From assembly GCF_947493765.1 (NCBI RefSeq), contig NZ_CANLSZ010000009.1, positions 1-64,000 on the forward strand: a stretch of 64,000 nucleotides of DNA. The letters are read 5' to 3'. The stretch is from an uncultured Arthrobacter sp. GTDB lineage: Bacteria > Actinomycetota > Actinomycetes > Actinomycetales > Micrococcaceae. Below, one piece after another: positions 42,694 through 51,133 of the stretch; the stretch's first letter is position 1, and each line of letters starts with the position of its first letter. The notes below the pieces were generated by a model. That model worked only from the letters and a program-made list of their open reading frames with translations, was not told the origin of the DNA and ran no database searches. Made by a program: the position numbers and the translations under genes.

Positions 42694-42780
42694 ACGGTGG
42701 GTATGTAGGCGAAAGTGCACGGTGGCGGGATTGATCCTGGACCGACGGTCCCGCCATCGTGCATTTGCCTATCCGCCGTA
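42694..42780 (+). terminator. long imperfect hairpin after fliC
   Basis: A near-palindrome starts right after the fliC stop: the left arm ACGGTGGGTA...TAGGC...GGTGGCGGGA pairs, with a few mismatches and bulges, with TCCCGCCATC...GCCTATCCGCCGT. The inner loop is 42731-42748. It probably stabilises or partly terminates fliC mRNA ahead of fliD. Confidence 0.6.
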
Positions 42781-42821
42781 CCCCTGATGACCAGTTCCCG
42801 CCCCATCCGAGAGGCAGTTCC

Positions 42822-44195
42822 ATGGCGTTCTCCATCGACGGCATCGCCAGTGGGCTGAAGACCAAGGAGCTCATCGGCCAGCTCATGCAGGTCGAGGCCC
42901 GGCCGCAGACCATGCTCAAGGCCAAGGCCGCCACCACCCAGGGCTTCATCACCTCGCTCCAGCAACTCAACACGCGTCTGGGCGCCCTCACCGAGCTCGC
43001 CACGAAGACCGCGAAACCCCAGGCGCTCGATCTCTTCACCGCCAGGAGCAGCAGTGACGCGGCAGGCGTCACCGCCTCCTCCACCGCCCGGGCCGGTTCC
43101 CTCGACTTCACCGTGCGGCAGCTCGCGCAGTCGCAGAGCTCCGTCACCGCTGCCATGACCGCCTTCTCCGCCGAGGCCTCCACCCTGACGATCCGGGCCG
43201 CGGACGATACCACCACCGAGGTGCAGACCACCGGGTCCCTCGACGACGTCGTCGCCGCCGTCAACAGGGCCGGCGCCGGCATCACGGCCGCGAAGGTCAC
43301 CGCCGGCAGGGACATCGACGGCGTGCAGCAGTACCGCCTGCAGTTCACGGCCACGGAACCGGGAGCGGAGAACGGCTTCAGCGTTTTCCGTGGCACAGCC
43401 GACGAAGTGGCAGCCGGCAGCGCCCCGGATCTCTTCGCCGAGCCGGGCGCAGCGACGGTGCGCACCGCCCAGGACGCCGAGCTCGTGCTCTGGGGCGGCT
43501 CGACGGCCGAGCAGGTCGTCACGTCGTCGTCCAACTCCTTCGCCGACCTCCTCCCGGGCGTGACGGTCACCGCCGCGAAGGTGAGCACCGATCCTGTCTC
43601 CATCACCGTCGGAGCAGACACCGAGGGCACCACGAAGTTGGCCAAGGAGCTCGTGGACTCCCTGCAGAGCGTCCTCTCCTTCGTGGCCGCCAATACGAGG
43701 GTCACGCCCGGCGCCACCGCGAGTGCTGCGCCCACCTCGGGCAGATTCACGGGTGACAGCGCCGTCCGGGGCATCGCCCAGTCGGTCCTGACCGCCGCCA
43801 CCGGCCCGGTCGACGGCCGCTCCACCGCCGAGCTGGGGATCAATCTCACGAGATCCGGCACGGTGGAGTTCGACGAGAAGAAATTCGCGGCCGCCTTGGC
43901 AGCCGACCCCGACCAGGTCAAGGATGCGCTGACCCGTCTCTCGGCGCGCGTCGCCGATGCGGGCAAGGCAGCCTCGGACAAGTTCGACGGCGAGCTCACG
44001 CGGCGCATCCAGAGCCAGGAGTCGAGCGTCCGGTCCATGAACGACCGCGTCGCCGCGATGGGCCTGTCCCTCGACAAGCGCCGCGCCACGCTCGAGCGCA
44101 CCTACGCCGCGCTCGAGGTGCAGCTGTCCAAGCTGCAGTCCCAGGGCGACTGGCTGTCCTCCCAACTCGCGAACATCCCCTCCAGGAGTAATTGA
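42822..44195 (+). CDS. fliD: flagellar filament cap protein FliD (HAP2)
   Basis: The 457-aa capping protein has an N-terminal FliD_N (MAFSIDGIASGLKTKELIGQLMQVEARPQTMLKAKAATTQ) and a C-terminal FliD_C (QDGRSTAELGINLTRSGTVEFDEKKFAAALAADPDQV-like region, then MNDRVAAMGLSLDKRRATLERTYAALEVQLSKLQSQGDWLSSQL). It helps flagellin fold at the filament tip. GAGAGG precedes the ATG at 42822. FliS starts at the base of the stop codon. Confidence 0.95.
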   Translation: MAFSIDGIASGLKTKELIGQLMQVEARPQTMLKAKAATTQGFITSLQQLNTRLGALTELATKTAKPQALDLFTARSSSDAAGVTASSTARAGSLDFTVRQLAQSQSSVTAAMTAFSAEASTLTIRAADDTTTEVQTTGSLDDVVAAVNRAGAGITAAKVTAGRDIDGVQQYRLQFTATEPGAENGFSVFRGTADEVAAGSAPDLFAEPGAATVRTAQDAELVLWGGSTAEQVVTSSSNSFADLLPGVTVTAAKVSTDPVSITVGADTEGTTKLAKELVDSLQSVLSFVAANTRVTPGATASAAPTSGRFTGDSAVRGIAQSVLTAATGPVDGRSTAELGINLTRSGTVEFDEKKFAAALAADPDQVKDALTRLSARVADAGKAASDKFDGELTRRIQSQESSVRSMNDRVAAMGLSLDKRRATLERTYAALEVQLSKLQSQGDWLSSQLANIPSRSN

Positions 44196-44638
44196 TGCTG
44201 CAGCTGAACGGCTACCAGGCCAAGCGATCACAGTACGTGCAGGACGCCGTGCTCTCGGCCACGCCCGCCGGTCTGCTCACCATGCTCTACGACCGGCTGC
44301 TGCTCGACCTCGCGCGGGCGGGTGTCGCACAGGAGACGCAGGACTGGCCGGCGGCCTCCGCGAATCTCCTCCACGCCCAGGACATCCTCGCGGAGCTGAT
44401 GTCCTCGCTGCGGACCGATGTGTGGGACGGAGCCGACGGACTCATGTCCCTCTACACGTACGTGCGCCAGACCCTCGTCGAGGCCAACACCACCCGGGAC
44501 CGGCACAAGACCACGGAGTGCGCGCAGATCCTCGAGCCCCTGCGCCAGGCCTGGCACGAGGCAGCCGCCGCCGGTCAGGCACCGCCGCTTGCGGACACCA
44601 CCGCGCACCAGCCGGTGGGAGTGCTCGGTGTCGGCTGA
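44195..44638 (+). CDS. fliS: flagellin export chaperone FliS
   Basis: The 147-aa helical protein binds the flagellin C-terminus before export. Typical FliS features: GYQAKRSQYVQDAVLSATPAGLLTMLYDRLLLDLARAG near the N-terminus. The ATG at 44195 (TGATG overlap with fliD, AGGAG upstream) is preferred to TTG 44192. Confidence 0.92.
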   Translation: MLQLNGYQAKRSQYVQDAVLSATPAGLLTMLYDRLLLDLARAGVAQETQDWPAASANLLHAQDILAELMSSLRTDVWDGADGLMSLYTYVRQTLVEANTTRDRHKTTECAQILEPLRQAWHEAAAAGQAPPLADTTAHQPVGVLGVG

Positions 44639-44960
44639 CGACGAGCACCACGCGGCCTGGTCGTCGGCGCTCGACGAGCTGGAGGCCGCCGTCGACGACG
44701 CCATCGTGGCGAGCCTCTCGCCCTCCGCACCCGTGGGGCAGGCCCCTGCCCTCGGCGACTGGGTCCCCGCGGAACTCACCGGCCCTGTGCCGACGGAGCT
44801 GCTGGAACGTGCCCAGCGCATCCACGACCGTCAGCGTGTCGCCCTGGTGCACCTGAGCGGGGAGCTCGCGACACTGCGCCGTCACCGGTCCGCCGTCGGG
44901 TCGGTGCGCGCGGCCACCCAGCCGCAGCAGGCGTCCGTCTACGTGGACATCACGGGCTGA
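44628..44960 (+). CDS. small flagellar protein, possibly FliT-like
   Basis: A 110-aa helical protein beginning SADDEHHAAWSSALDELEAAVDDAIVASL, with a helical ELLERAQRIHDRQRVALVHLSGELATLRRH segment. It starts at GTG inside the fliS 3' end (11-nt overlap), so it belongs to the fliD-fliS unit. By position and shape it could be the FliT-type chaperone of FliD. Sequence alone does not prove this. Confidence 0.55.
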   Translation: MSADDEHHAAWSSALDELEAAVDDAIVASLSPSAPVGQAPALGDWVPAELTGPVPTELLERAQRIHDRQRVALVHLSGELATLRRHRSAVGSVRAATQPQQASVYVDITG

Positions 44961-44980
44961 AAGTCCTTCCCGGAAGCTCC

Positions 44981-45008
44981 TAACCGCGTACCGGTGGGCA
45001 TCCGATAG
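44981..45008 (+). promoter_or_regulatory. sigma-28-like promoter of the flgB operon
   Basis: TAAC (44981-44984), 17 nt, CCGATAG (45002-45008). The hexamers and spacing equal those of fliC. It drives the 12-gene basal-body/hook operon. Confidence 0.8.
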
Positions 45009-45084
45009 TCCCCGGTGAGCATGGATCGCTCATCCCCAGGCCATGGATCGGCCGCTCAGCCTTGTCTGCAAAGGTTCTGCCGCC

Positions 45085-45426
45085 GTGCTCGATTCCGTAC
45101 ATTCGCTCGCCCTGCGAAGCGCCCTCGATGGGCTGGCCCTGCGCCAGCGCGTCACGGCGAACAACATCGCCAATGTGAACACGCCCGGCTTCCATGCCCA
45201 GCGGGTCAGCTTCGAGGACGCCCTGGCGCGCTCTGTCTCCATGGGGGGAGGCAGAGTGCAGGCCACCACCGAGAGCTCGCTCGAACCGACGCGGCTCAAC
45301 GGCAGCAACGTGAACCTGGACACCGAGACGCTCTCGAACATCGACACCGTGCTCCGCTTCCAGTTCGCGGCCCGGGCCGTCGAGAGTCCCTTCACCGGCG
45401 TCCGCGCCGCCCTCAGGACCTCCTGA
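45085..45426 (+). CDS. flgB: flagellar basal-body rod protein FlgB
   Basis: The 113-aa proximal rod protein has VTANNIANVNTPGFHAQRVSFEDAL, the rod-family signature, and a C-terminal NIDTVLRFQFAARAVESPFTGVRAAL. I favour GTG 45085 (VLDSVHSLALRSALDGLALRQ), with AAAGG 10 nt upstream, because rod proteins begin close to this motif. An in-frame ATG at 45043 would add 14 residues and has no ribosome site. The stop overlaps flgC (TGATG). Confidence 0.88.
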   Translation: MLDSVHSLALRSALDGLALRQRVTANNIANVNTPGFHAQRVSFEDALARSVSMGGGRVQATTESSLEPTRLNGSNVNLDTETLSNIDTVLRFQFAARAVESPFTGVRAALRTS

Positions 45427-45818
45427 TGACCTTCGACGCCATCGGGATCTCCGGCACGGGTCTGACCCTCCACCGCAAGTGGCTCGACGCGGTGGCCGAC
45501 AACATGGCCAACGCGAACACCGTGACCGCCACCGACGGCGCTGCCTTCCAGCAGCGCTACATCACGGCCCGGGCCGACGGCAACGGCCAGGGTGCCTACG
45601 TGGCCGGCGCCGAGTTCGGCAGCGCCGAGGGCCGGATGGTCCACGAACCCTCCCACCCCCTCGCGGACGAGGCCGGCTACGTCCGCTACCCGGACATCGA
45701 CATGAGCGCCCAGATGGGCCAGCTCATCATGGCCCAGCGCGGCTACCAGGCCAACGCCGCCGTCGTCGACCGCGCCAAGGCAACCTACGAGGCCGCCCTC
45801 CAGATCGGACGTTCCTGA
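45426..45818 (+). CDS. flgC: flagellar basal-body rod protein FlgC
   Basis: The 130-aa rod protein has GISGTGLTLHRKWLDAVADNMANANTV and the C-terminal helix MGQLIMAQRGYQANAAVVDRAKATYEAALQIGRS typical of FlgC. It overlaps both neighbours by one base (TGATG), so translation runs through. Confidence 0.95.
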   Translation: MTFDAIGISGTGLTLHRKWLDAVADNMANANTVTATDGAAFQQRYITARADGNGQGAYVAGAEFGSAEGRMVHEPSHPLADEAGYVRYPDIDMSAQMGQLIMAQRGYQANAAVVDRAKATYEAALQIGRS

Positions 45819-46120
45819 TGCCCATTCCCGCACTCGGTGCCATCCAGCCCGCCGCGACCTCCTACCTGCCGGCCGCCGGCGCCGCCCCCGGCGCCGGCGG
45901 TGAGGGTTTCGCGACCTCCCTCACCTCGGCCGTGGACAACCTGCAGGCCGTGCAGTCCTCCTCCAACGAGCTCGCCATCCAGGCGGTCACGGGCGACCTG
46001 AGCGACATCCACAATGCGACGATCGCCTCGACGCGCGCCCAGGTGACGCTCGAGCTCGTCGCCGCCGTCCGGAACAAGGGCGTTGACGCCTTCAACGAGA
46101 TCATGAGGATGCAGGCCTGA
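45818..46120 (+). CDS. fliE: flagellar hook-basal body protein FliE
   Basis: The 100-aa adaptor joins the MS ring to the rod. The C-terminal VTGDLSDIHNATIASTRAQVTLELVAAVRNKGVDAFNEIMRMQ is diagnostic. It has a low-complexity Ala/Gly N-terminus and one-base overlaps on both sides. Confidence 0.95.
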   Translation: MPIPALGAIQPAATSYLPAAGAAPGAGGEGFATSLTSAVDNLQAVQSSSNELAIQAVTGDLSDIHNATIASTRAQVTLELVAAVRNKGVDAFNEIMRMQA

Positions 46121-47760
46121 TGCCCAGCCCGATGTCGAACGCCGCCACCCGTCTCGGGGACGCCGTCAAGAGCTTCACCGTAGCCCAGCGCACCATCGCG
46201 ATCATCGGTGTCGCCGTGCTGCTCCTCGGCGGGATCGCCCTCACCTCCTGGCTGTCCAAGCCCTCCTACACGCCCCTGTTCTCGGGACTCAGCGGCGAGG
46301 ACGCCAGCACCATCGTGGACCAGCTGCAGACCGACGGCGTCCCCTACGAGCTGAGCAACGGCGGCGGGACCATCATGGTCCCCGAGACCGCCGTGTACGA
46401 CCAGCGGATCAAGGCGGCCTCCGCCGGCCTGCCGTCCTCGTCCACCGCCGGGTACTCGCTGCTCGACGACATGGGGGTCACCTCCTCCGAGTTCCAGCAG
46501 TCCACCACGTACAAGCGCGCGCTCGAGGGCGAACTGGCCGCCACGGTGTCCGCGATCGACGGCGTCAAGACCGCCACCGTGCGCCTCGCGATCCCCGAGG
46601 ACACCGTGTTCGTCGCCGAGCAGGGCAAGCCGACGGCCTCCGTCTTCGTGGAGACCACGCCCGGCACCACGCTCTCGAGCAACCAGGTCCAGGCCATCAC
46701 GCACCTGACCTCCGCCTCGATCGACCGCATGGACGCCTCCGACGTCGCCGTGATCGACGCGCAGGGCACGGTGCTCTCCGCGGTCGGCGTCGGAGCCACC
46801 GGAGGCTCCGACCAGCAGGCCTCCGACTACGAGAAGCGCGTCGCGGCCTCCGTGCAGACCATGCTCGACCGCGTGGTCGGGGTGGGCAACGCGACCGTCG
46901 TGGTCGCCGCGGACATGAAGCTCGAGAGCGGCGAACGCGTCGAGGAGAGCTTCTCGACGCCGGAGGACGCCCCCGCCCTCAACGAATCGAGCACCACCGA
47001 GGCGTACGAGGGAGCGGGTCGTGGCAATGCCGGCGTCCTCGGCCCCGACAACATCGCCGTGCCGGAGGGCGGCGCGAACGGCGACGGCACGTTCAACTCC
47101 GAGACCAGCACGCGCAACAACGCCGTGAACAAGACCACGGAGTCCACGGTCGTCCCGGCCGGCGGCATCAACCGGCAGACCATCTCCGTCGCGGTCAACC
47201 AGGGCGCCACCGCCAACCTGAACGTCGCGACCCTCACCGACCTGGTCTCCAGCGCCGCCGGCATCGACGCGGCGCGCGGCGACATCGTCACGGTCGAGGA
47301 GCTGCGGTTCAACGATGCCGACGCCCAGGCGGCGGCGGACGCCCTCGCCGAGGCGGACAAGGCCCTGGCCGAGGCGCAGCGGGCCGAGCTGATCCGGACA
47401 CTGGCCATCGTGGCAGCCATCCTGCTCGTGGCGATCATCGGGCTGATCGTCTACGCCCGCCGCTCGCGCCGCCAGCGGCGCGAGCCCCTGGACCTCGGCG
47501 AGCTGCAGGGTGTCTACCCGGCCATCCCTGCGCCGAGCGCTCCTGCCCTCGACCCCGCGGTGGCACTCATCAGCCCCATCGAGCCTGCGCCGAACACCAC
47601 CTCGATCGACGTCGGGGCCGTGCAGAGCGCCCTCCAGGCCGCCTCGGCGGACACCGAGCTGCAGCGCATGCGCTCGGACATCGACCAGCTCGCCTCGGAG
47701 GACCCCGCCAAGACGGCGGAGTACCTGCGCAGCATGATGGATGACAGGCAGAGCGTATGA
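46120..47760 (+). CDS. fliF: flagellar MS-ring protein FliF
   Basis: The 546-aa protein forms the MS ring in the membrane. It has two transmembrane helices (about 25-45, TIAIIGVAVLLLGGIALTSWL, and about 425-447), YscJ/FliF ring-building motifs between (SKPSYTPLFSGLSGEDASTIVDQL) and a cytoplasmic C-terminal tail that binds FliG (LRRM-like LQRMRSDIDQLASEDPAKTAEYLRSMM). Overlaps fliG by 4 nt (ATGA). Confidence 0.96.
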   Translation: MPSPMSNAATRLGDAVKSFTVAQRTIAIIGVAVLLLGGIALTSWLSKPSYTPLFSGLSGEDASTIVDQLQTDGVPYELSNGGGTIMVPETAVYDQRIKAASAGLPSSSTAGYSLLDDMGVTSSEFQQSTTYKRALEGELAATVSAIDGVKTATVRLAIPEDTVFVAEQGKPTASVFVETTPGTTLSSNQVQAITHLTSASIDRMDASDVAVIDAQGTVLSAVGVGATGGSDQQASDYEKRVAASVQTMLDRVVGVGNATVVVAADMKLESGERVEESFSTPEDAPALNESSTTEAYEGAGRGNAGVLGPDNIAVPEGGANGDGTFNSETSTRNNAVNKTTESTVVPAGGINRQTISVAVNQGATANLNVATLTDLVSSAAGIDAARGDIVTVEELRFNDADAQAAADALAEADKALAEAQRAELIRTLAIVAAILLVAIIGLIVYARRSRRQRREPLDLGELQGVYPAIPAPSAPALDPAVALISPIEPAPNTTSIDVGAVQSALQAASADTELQRMRSDIDQLASEDPAKTAEYLRSMMDDRQSV

Positions 47761-48779
47761 GCACGATAGTGCGCAGCGCCGTCTCGGGCACGCAGAAGGC
47801 CGCGATGGTCCTCATGCAGCTGGACCAGGGACGCGCGGCCGAAGTGCTCCGGCAGATGTCGGAGTCGGAGGCCGAGGAGATCGTCGCGGAGATCGTGCGG
47901 CTGCAGCGTGTGGAGCCGGCGGTGGCCGAGGAGGCGATCATCGAGTTCCATGAGATGGCCACGAGCGGCCGGCGCCGGACCCGCGGCGGCATGGAGATCG
48001 CCATCGGTCTCCTCGAGTCCTCCTTCGGCGCCGAACGTGCCGCGGGCCTGGTGGGGCGCCTCGCCTCCACCGCGGCCGGCAAGTCCTTCGAGTTCCTCGA
48101 GTCCGTGGAGCCCGGCCAGATCCAGAGCGTCCTCGAGGGCGAACTGCCCCAGACCATCGCCCTCGTCCTGGCGCACCTGCGACCGGACCAGGCGTCGACC
48201 GTGCTCACGGGGCTGCTGCCCACGAGCCGTACCGACGTGGCGCAGTGCATCGCGACCATGGGCTCGGCGACCCCCGAGGCCGTCTCCGTGGTGGCCGACA
48301 GCATCAGGGTCAGGGCCGGGGCCGTTGCCGCTCCGCATCAGGGTGCGACGGCGATCGGCGGCATCCAGCCGCTCGTGGACATCATCAACCGCTCCGATGT
48401 CAGCACCGAACGCGAGCTGCTCGACGGCCTCGAGATCCGCGATCCCGTCCTGGCCGAGCAGGTCCGCGCCCGCATGCTGACCTTCGCGGACATCGTGAAC
48501 CTGGAACGCCGCGACGTCCAGCAGGTGCTGCGCGGCATCGACTCCGCCGTGCTCGCACTGGCCATGAAGGGCGCGGCCGAGGCCGTGGTCAGCGTGATCC
48601 GCGCCAATGTCTCCGAGCGCAACAGGGAGATCCTCGACGACGAACTGCGGGCCGTGGGCCCGGTGCGTGTCTCGCAGGTGGAGGAGGCACGCGCCGAGGT
48701 GGTGCGCGCCATCCGCGATCTCGAGGCACAGGGCACCATCACCATCCAGCGTGGGGACGAGGACGAGTATGTCGACTGA
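47757..48779 (+). CDS. fliG: flagellar motor switch protein FliG
   Basis: The 340-aa rotor protein interacts with MotA for torque. Visible are GTQKAAMVLMQLDQGRAAEVLRQMSESEAEEI (N domain), GELPQTIALVLAHLRPDQAS (middle, the EHPQ-like motif) and the C-terminal charged torque helix (LRGIDSAVLALAMKGAAEAVVSVIRANVSERNREILDDEL). It overlaps fliH by 11 nt. Confidence 0.96.
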   Translation: MSTIVRSAVSGTQKAAMVLMQLDQGRAAEVLRQMSESEAEEIVAEIVRLQRVEPAVAEEAIIEFHEMATSGRRRTRGGMEIAIGLLESSFGAERAAGLVGRLASTAAGKSFEFLESVEPGQIQSVLEGELPQTIALVLAHLRPDQASTVLTGLLPTSRTDVAQCIATMGSATPEAVSVVADSIRVRAGAVAAPHQGATAIGGIQPLVDIINRSDVSTERELLDGLEIRDPVLAEQVRARMLTFADIVNLERRDVQQVLRGIDSAVLALAMKGAAEAVVSVIRANVSERNREILDDELRAVGPVRVSQVEEARAEVVRAIRDLEAQGTITIQRGDEDEYVD

Positions 48780-49374
48780 AGCGCTCGTCCCCTTCTCGTT
48801 CCCGCTGCTCGGCCCGGGCTCCGGCGAGGCGGCGCAGGCCACGGCAGCGGCCCGCGGGCACGCCGCGGGCTACGCCGACGGCCTGGCGCTCGCCCGCCTC
48901 GAGCTGGCCGAGCAGCAGGCCCGGATGGACCGCGACCGCGCGGCCGAGCGGCTCCACGCCGAACAGCGCCTCGCCGGTCGGGTGAGGGTGCTCGACGCCG
49001 CCACACGTGAGCTCGAGCGGCAGGGCGCCCCCTCGCTCGCCGAGGCCAGGACCCGCATCCTCGATGCGGCCCTCGAGATCGCCGAGGCACTGCTCGGACA
49101 GGCCCTGCAGGACGGGCCGTCCTCCGCCCGGGCCGCCGTGGCGCGTGCCCTCGGCGCGGCCGACGGCGAGGAGGTGCGGGCCGTGCGGCTCCATCCCGCC
49201 GATCTGGCCGAGATCCCGTCCACCGACGTCCCCGCCGGGCTCACGCTCGTCGCCGACGGCTCGCTGCAGCGCGGCGACGCCGTGGCCGAGTGCCCGGACG
49301 GACACCTCGACGCCCGGCTCGGCACGGCGCTGGCCCGCGTCCGCGACGCCCTGGGATCGGGTGATCCGGCATGA
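48769..49374 (+). CDS. fliH: flagellar export ATPase regulator FliH
   Basis: The 201-aa protein is the peripheral stalk of the export ATPase. It has an Ala/Arg-rich coiled-coil half (GHAAGYADGLALARLELAEQQARMDRDRAAERLHAEQRL) and a C-terminal globular half (LHPADLAEIPSTDVPAGLTLVADGSLQRGDAVAECPDGHLDARLGTAL) as in V-type E subunits. ATG 48769 lies within fliG. It overlaps fliI by 4 nt. Confidence 0.88.
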   Translation: MSTEALVPFSFPLLGPGSGEAAQATAAARGHAAGYADGLALARLELAEQQARMDRDRAAERLHAEQRLAGRVRVLDAATRELERQGAPSLAEARTRILDAALEIAEALLGQALQDGPSSARAAVARALGAADGEEVRAVRLHPADLAEIPSTDVPAGLTLVADGSLQRGDAVAECPDGHLDARLGTALARVRDALGSGDPA

Positions 49375-50699
49375 GCCTGGCACCCGACCGGACGCTCGAC
49401 GACATCCTCGGGCTCGCCCGGGCCGCCGCCGCACCGCAGCGGGTGGGCCGCGTGGCCTCCGTGGTGGGCCTCGGCGTCGACGTCGTGGGCCTCGACTGCG
49501 CGATCGGCGACGTCGTCACCATCGGGGAGACCTCGCCCGTGGAGGCCGAGGTGGTCGCGGCGTCCCTCACCGGGCTGCGTTGCATGCCCTTCGCCCATCT
49601 CTCCGGCATCCAGGCCGGGGCCCCCGTGCGCACGCAGGGATCACCGCTCCTGGTCCCGGTGGGCCCGGGGCTGCTGGGCAGGGTGCTCGACGGCGTGGGC
49701 CGGCCCATCGACGGTCGCGGACCGCTGACCGACGTCGCCTGGGTGTCGCTGGGCAACACCCCGCCGGCCGCCCTGGAACGCACCCGCATCACCGAACCCC
49801 TGCAGCTCGGGGTGCGGGTCATGGACACCCTCACCACGGTGGGACGGGGCCAGCGCATGGGCCTGTTCGCCGGGTCCGGTGTGGGCAAGTCCTCGCTGCT
49901 GTCCATGATCGCGCGCGGCACGGACGCCGCGGTGTCCGTGATCGCCCTCGTGGGGGAGCGCGGCCGCGAGGTCCGCGATTTCCTCGAGGACGATCTCGGC
50001 GCCGAGGGCCTCGCGCGCTCCATCGTGGTGGTCTCGACGTCGGACGAACCGGCACTGCTGCGCCTGCGGGCGGCGTTCGTGGCCACCCGCATCGCCGAGG
50101 CCTTCCGCGACGACGGTGCCGACGTCATGCTCATGATGGACTCGCTCACGCGCGTGGCCATGGCACAGCGCGAGATCGGCCTGAGCGTCGGCGAGCCTCC
50201 CGCCACCCGCGGGTACCCGCCGTCCACCTTCTCCCTGCTCGCGCAGCTGCTCGAACGGGCCGGTACGGCGGCCCGCGGCTCGGTGACCGGCATGTACACG
50301 GTGCTCGTGGACGGCGACGACCACAACGAACCCGTGGCCGACGCCGCGCGCTCCATCCTCGACGGCCACATCGTGCTCGACCGCAAGCTGGCGGTCGCCG
50401 GACATTTCCCGTCCATCGACCCGCTCGCCTCCATCTCGCGCGTTGCCTCCCGCGTCACGACCCGCGAGCAGGCTGCGGCCGCGGGCCTGCTGCGCAAGGC
50501 CCTCGCCGCACGCAGGGCGGCACAGGACCTGATCGACGTCGGCGCCTACCAGCGCGGATCCAATCCGCTGGTCGACGCCGCCGTGGACCACGAACCGGCG
50601 ATCAACGCCTTCCTCCAGCAGCGCATGGACGAACGCACCCCGTTCGGCGACGCCTGGAACCGCATCACCCTCCTCACCCGATCGATGGGAATCATCTGA
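49371..50699 (+). CDS. fliI: flagellum-specific export ATPase FliI
   Basis: The 442-aa hexameric ATPase is related to F1-beta. Walker A is GLFAGSGVGKSSLL (about 163-176), Walker B VMLMMDSLTRVAMAQREIGL, and the signature PPATRGYPPSTFSLLAQLLERAG. It energises or primes protein export at the base of the flagellum. TGATG overlap with fliJ. Confidence 0.97.
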   Translation: MSLAPDRTLDDILGLARAAAAPQRVGRVASVVGLGVDVVGLDCAIGDVVTIGETSPVEAEVVAASLTGLRCMPFAHLSGIQAGAPVRTQGSPLLVPVGPGLLGRVLDGVGRPIDGRGPLTDVAWVSLGNTPPAALERTRITEPLQLGVRVMDTLTTVGRGQRMGLFAGSGVGKSSLLSMIARGTDAAVSVIALVGERGREVRDFLEDDLGAEGLARSIVVVSTSDEPALLRLRAAFVATRIAEAFRDDGADVMLMMDSLTRVAMAQREIGLSVGEPPATRGYPPSTFSLLAQLLERAGTAARGSVTGMYTVLVDGDDHNEPVADAARSILDGHIVLDRKLAVAGHFPSIDPLASISRVASRVTTREQAAAAGLLRKALAARRAAQDLIDVGAYQRGSNPLVDAAVDHEPAINAFLQQRMDERTPFGDAWNRITLLTRSMGII

Positions 50700-51133
50700 T
50701 GACACGCCAGTTCCCCCTCGCAGGCCTGCTCAGGCTGCGACACCTCCGCGAGGACCAGGCCGCAGGGTCCCTGGCTCTCGCCAACGAGAAGCTCCGGACC
50801 TCACGCGCCCGCACCGAGGGTGTCAGCGAGGTCCTCGATACCACGGACCTCGATCCTTCGGGCTCGGCCTCGCTGCACGCGGTGGCCGCCGCCCGGGCCT
50901 CCGCCCGCAGCATGCTCGCCGATCTGCAGGCCCTCGAGGTCGAGCTGCGCTCCGAGCAGGACCGCGCCCAGGACCGCTACCGTGCGGCCCGTGCCGAGAC
51001 CGTGGGTCTGGAGAAGCTCGAGGAGCGCCATCGCGACACCGAGGCCACCGCCATGATCGGTGCGGAGCAGCTGGTCCTCGACGAGCTCGCCACCACCGGT
51101 GCGGGTCGCCGGAGCGGGGAGGCACGGCCATGA
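50699..51133 (+). CDS. fliJ: flagellar export protein FliJ
   Basis: The 144-aa coiled-coil protein (MTRQFPLAGLLRLRHLREDQAAGSLALANEKLRTSRARTEGV, then a long heptad stretch to about 125) corresponds to the central stalk that couples FliI to FlhA. The assignment rests on length, heptad pattern and place between fliI and fliK. Confidence 0.82.
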   Translation: MTRQFPLAGLLRLRHLREDQAAGSLALANEKLRTSRARTEGVSEVLDTTDLDPSGSASLHAVAAARASARSMLADLQALEVELRSEQDRAQDRYRAARAETVGLEKLEERHRDTEATAMIGAEQLVLDELATTGAGRRSGEARP

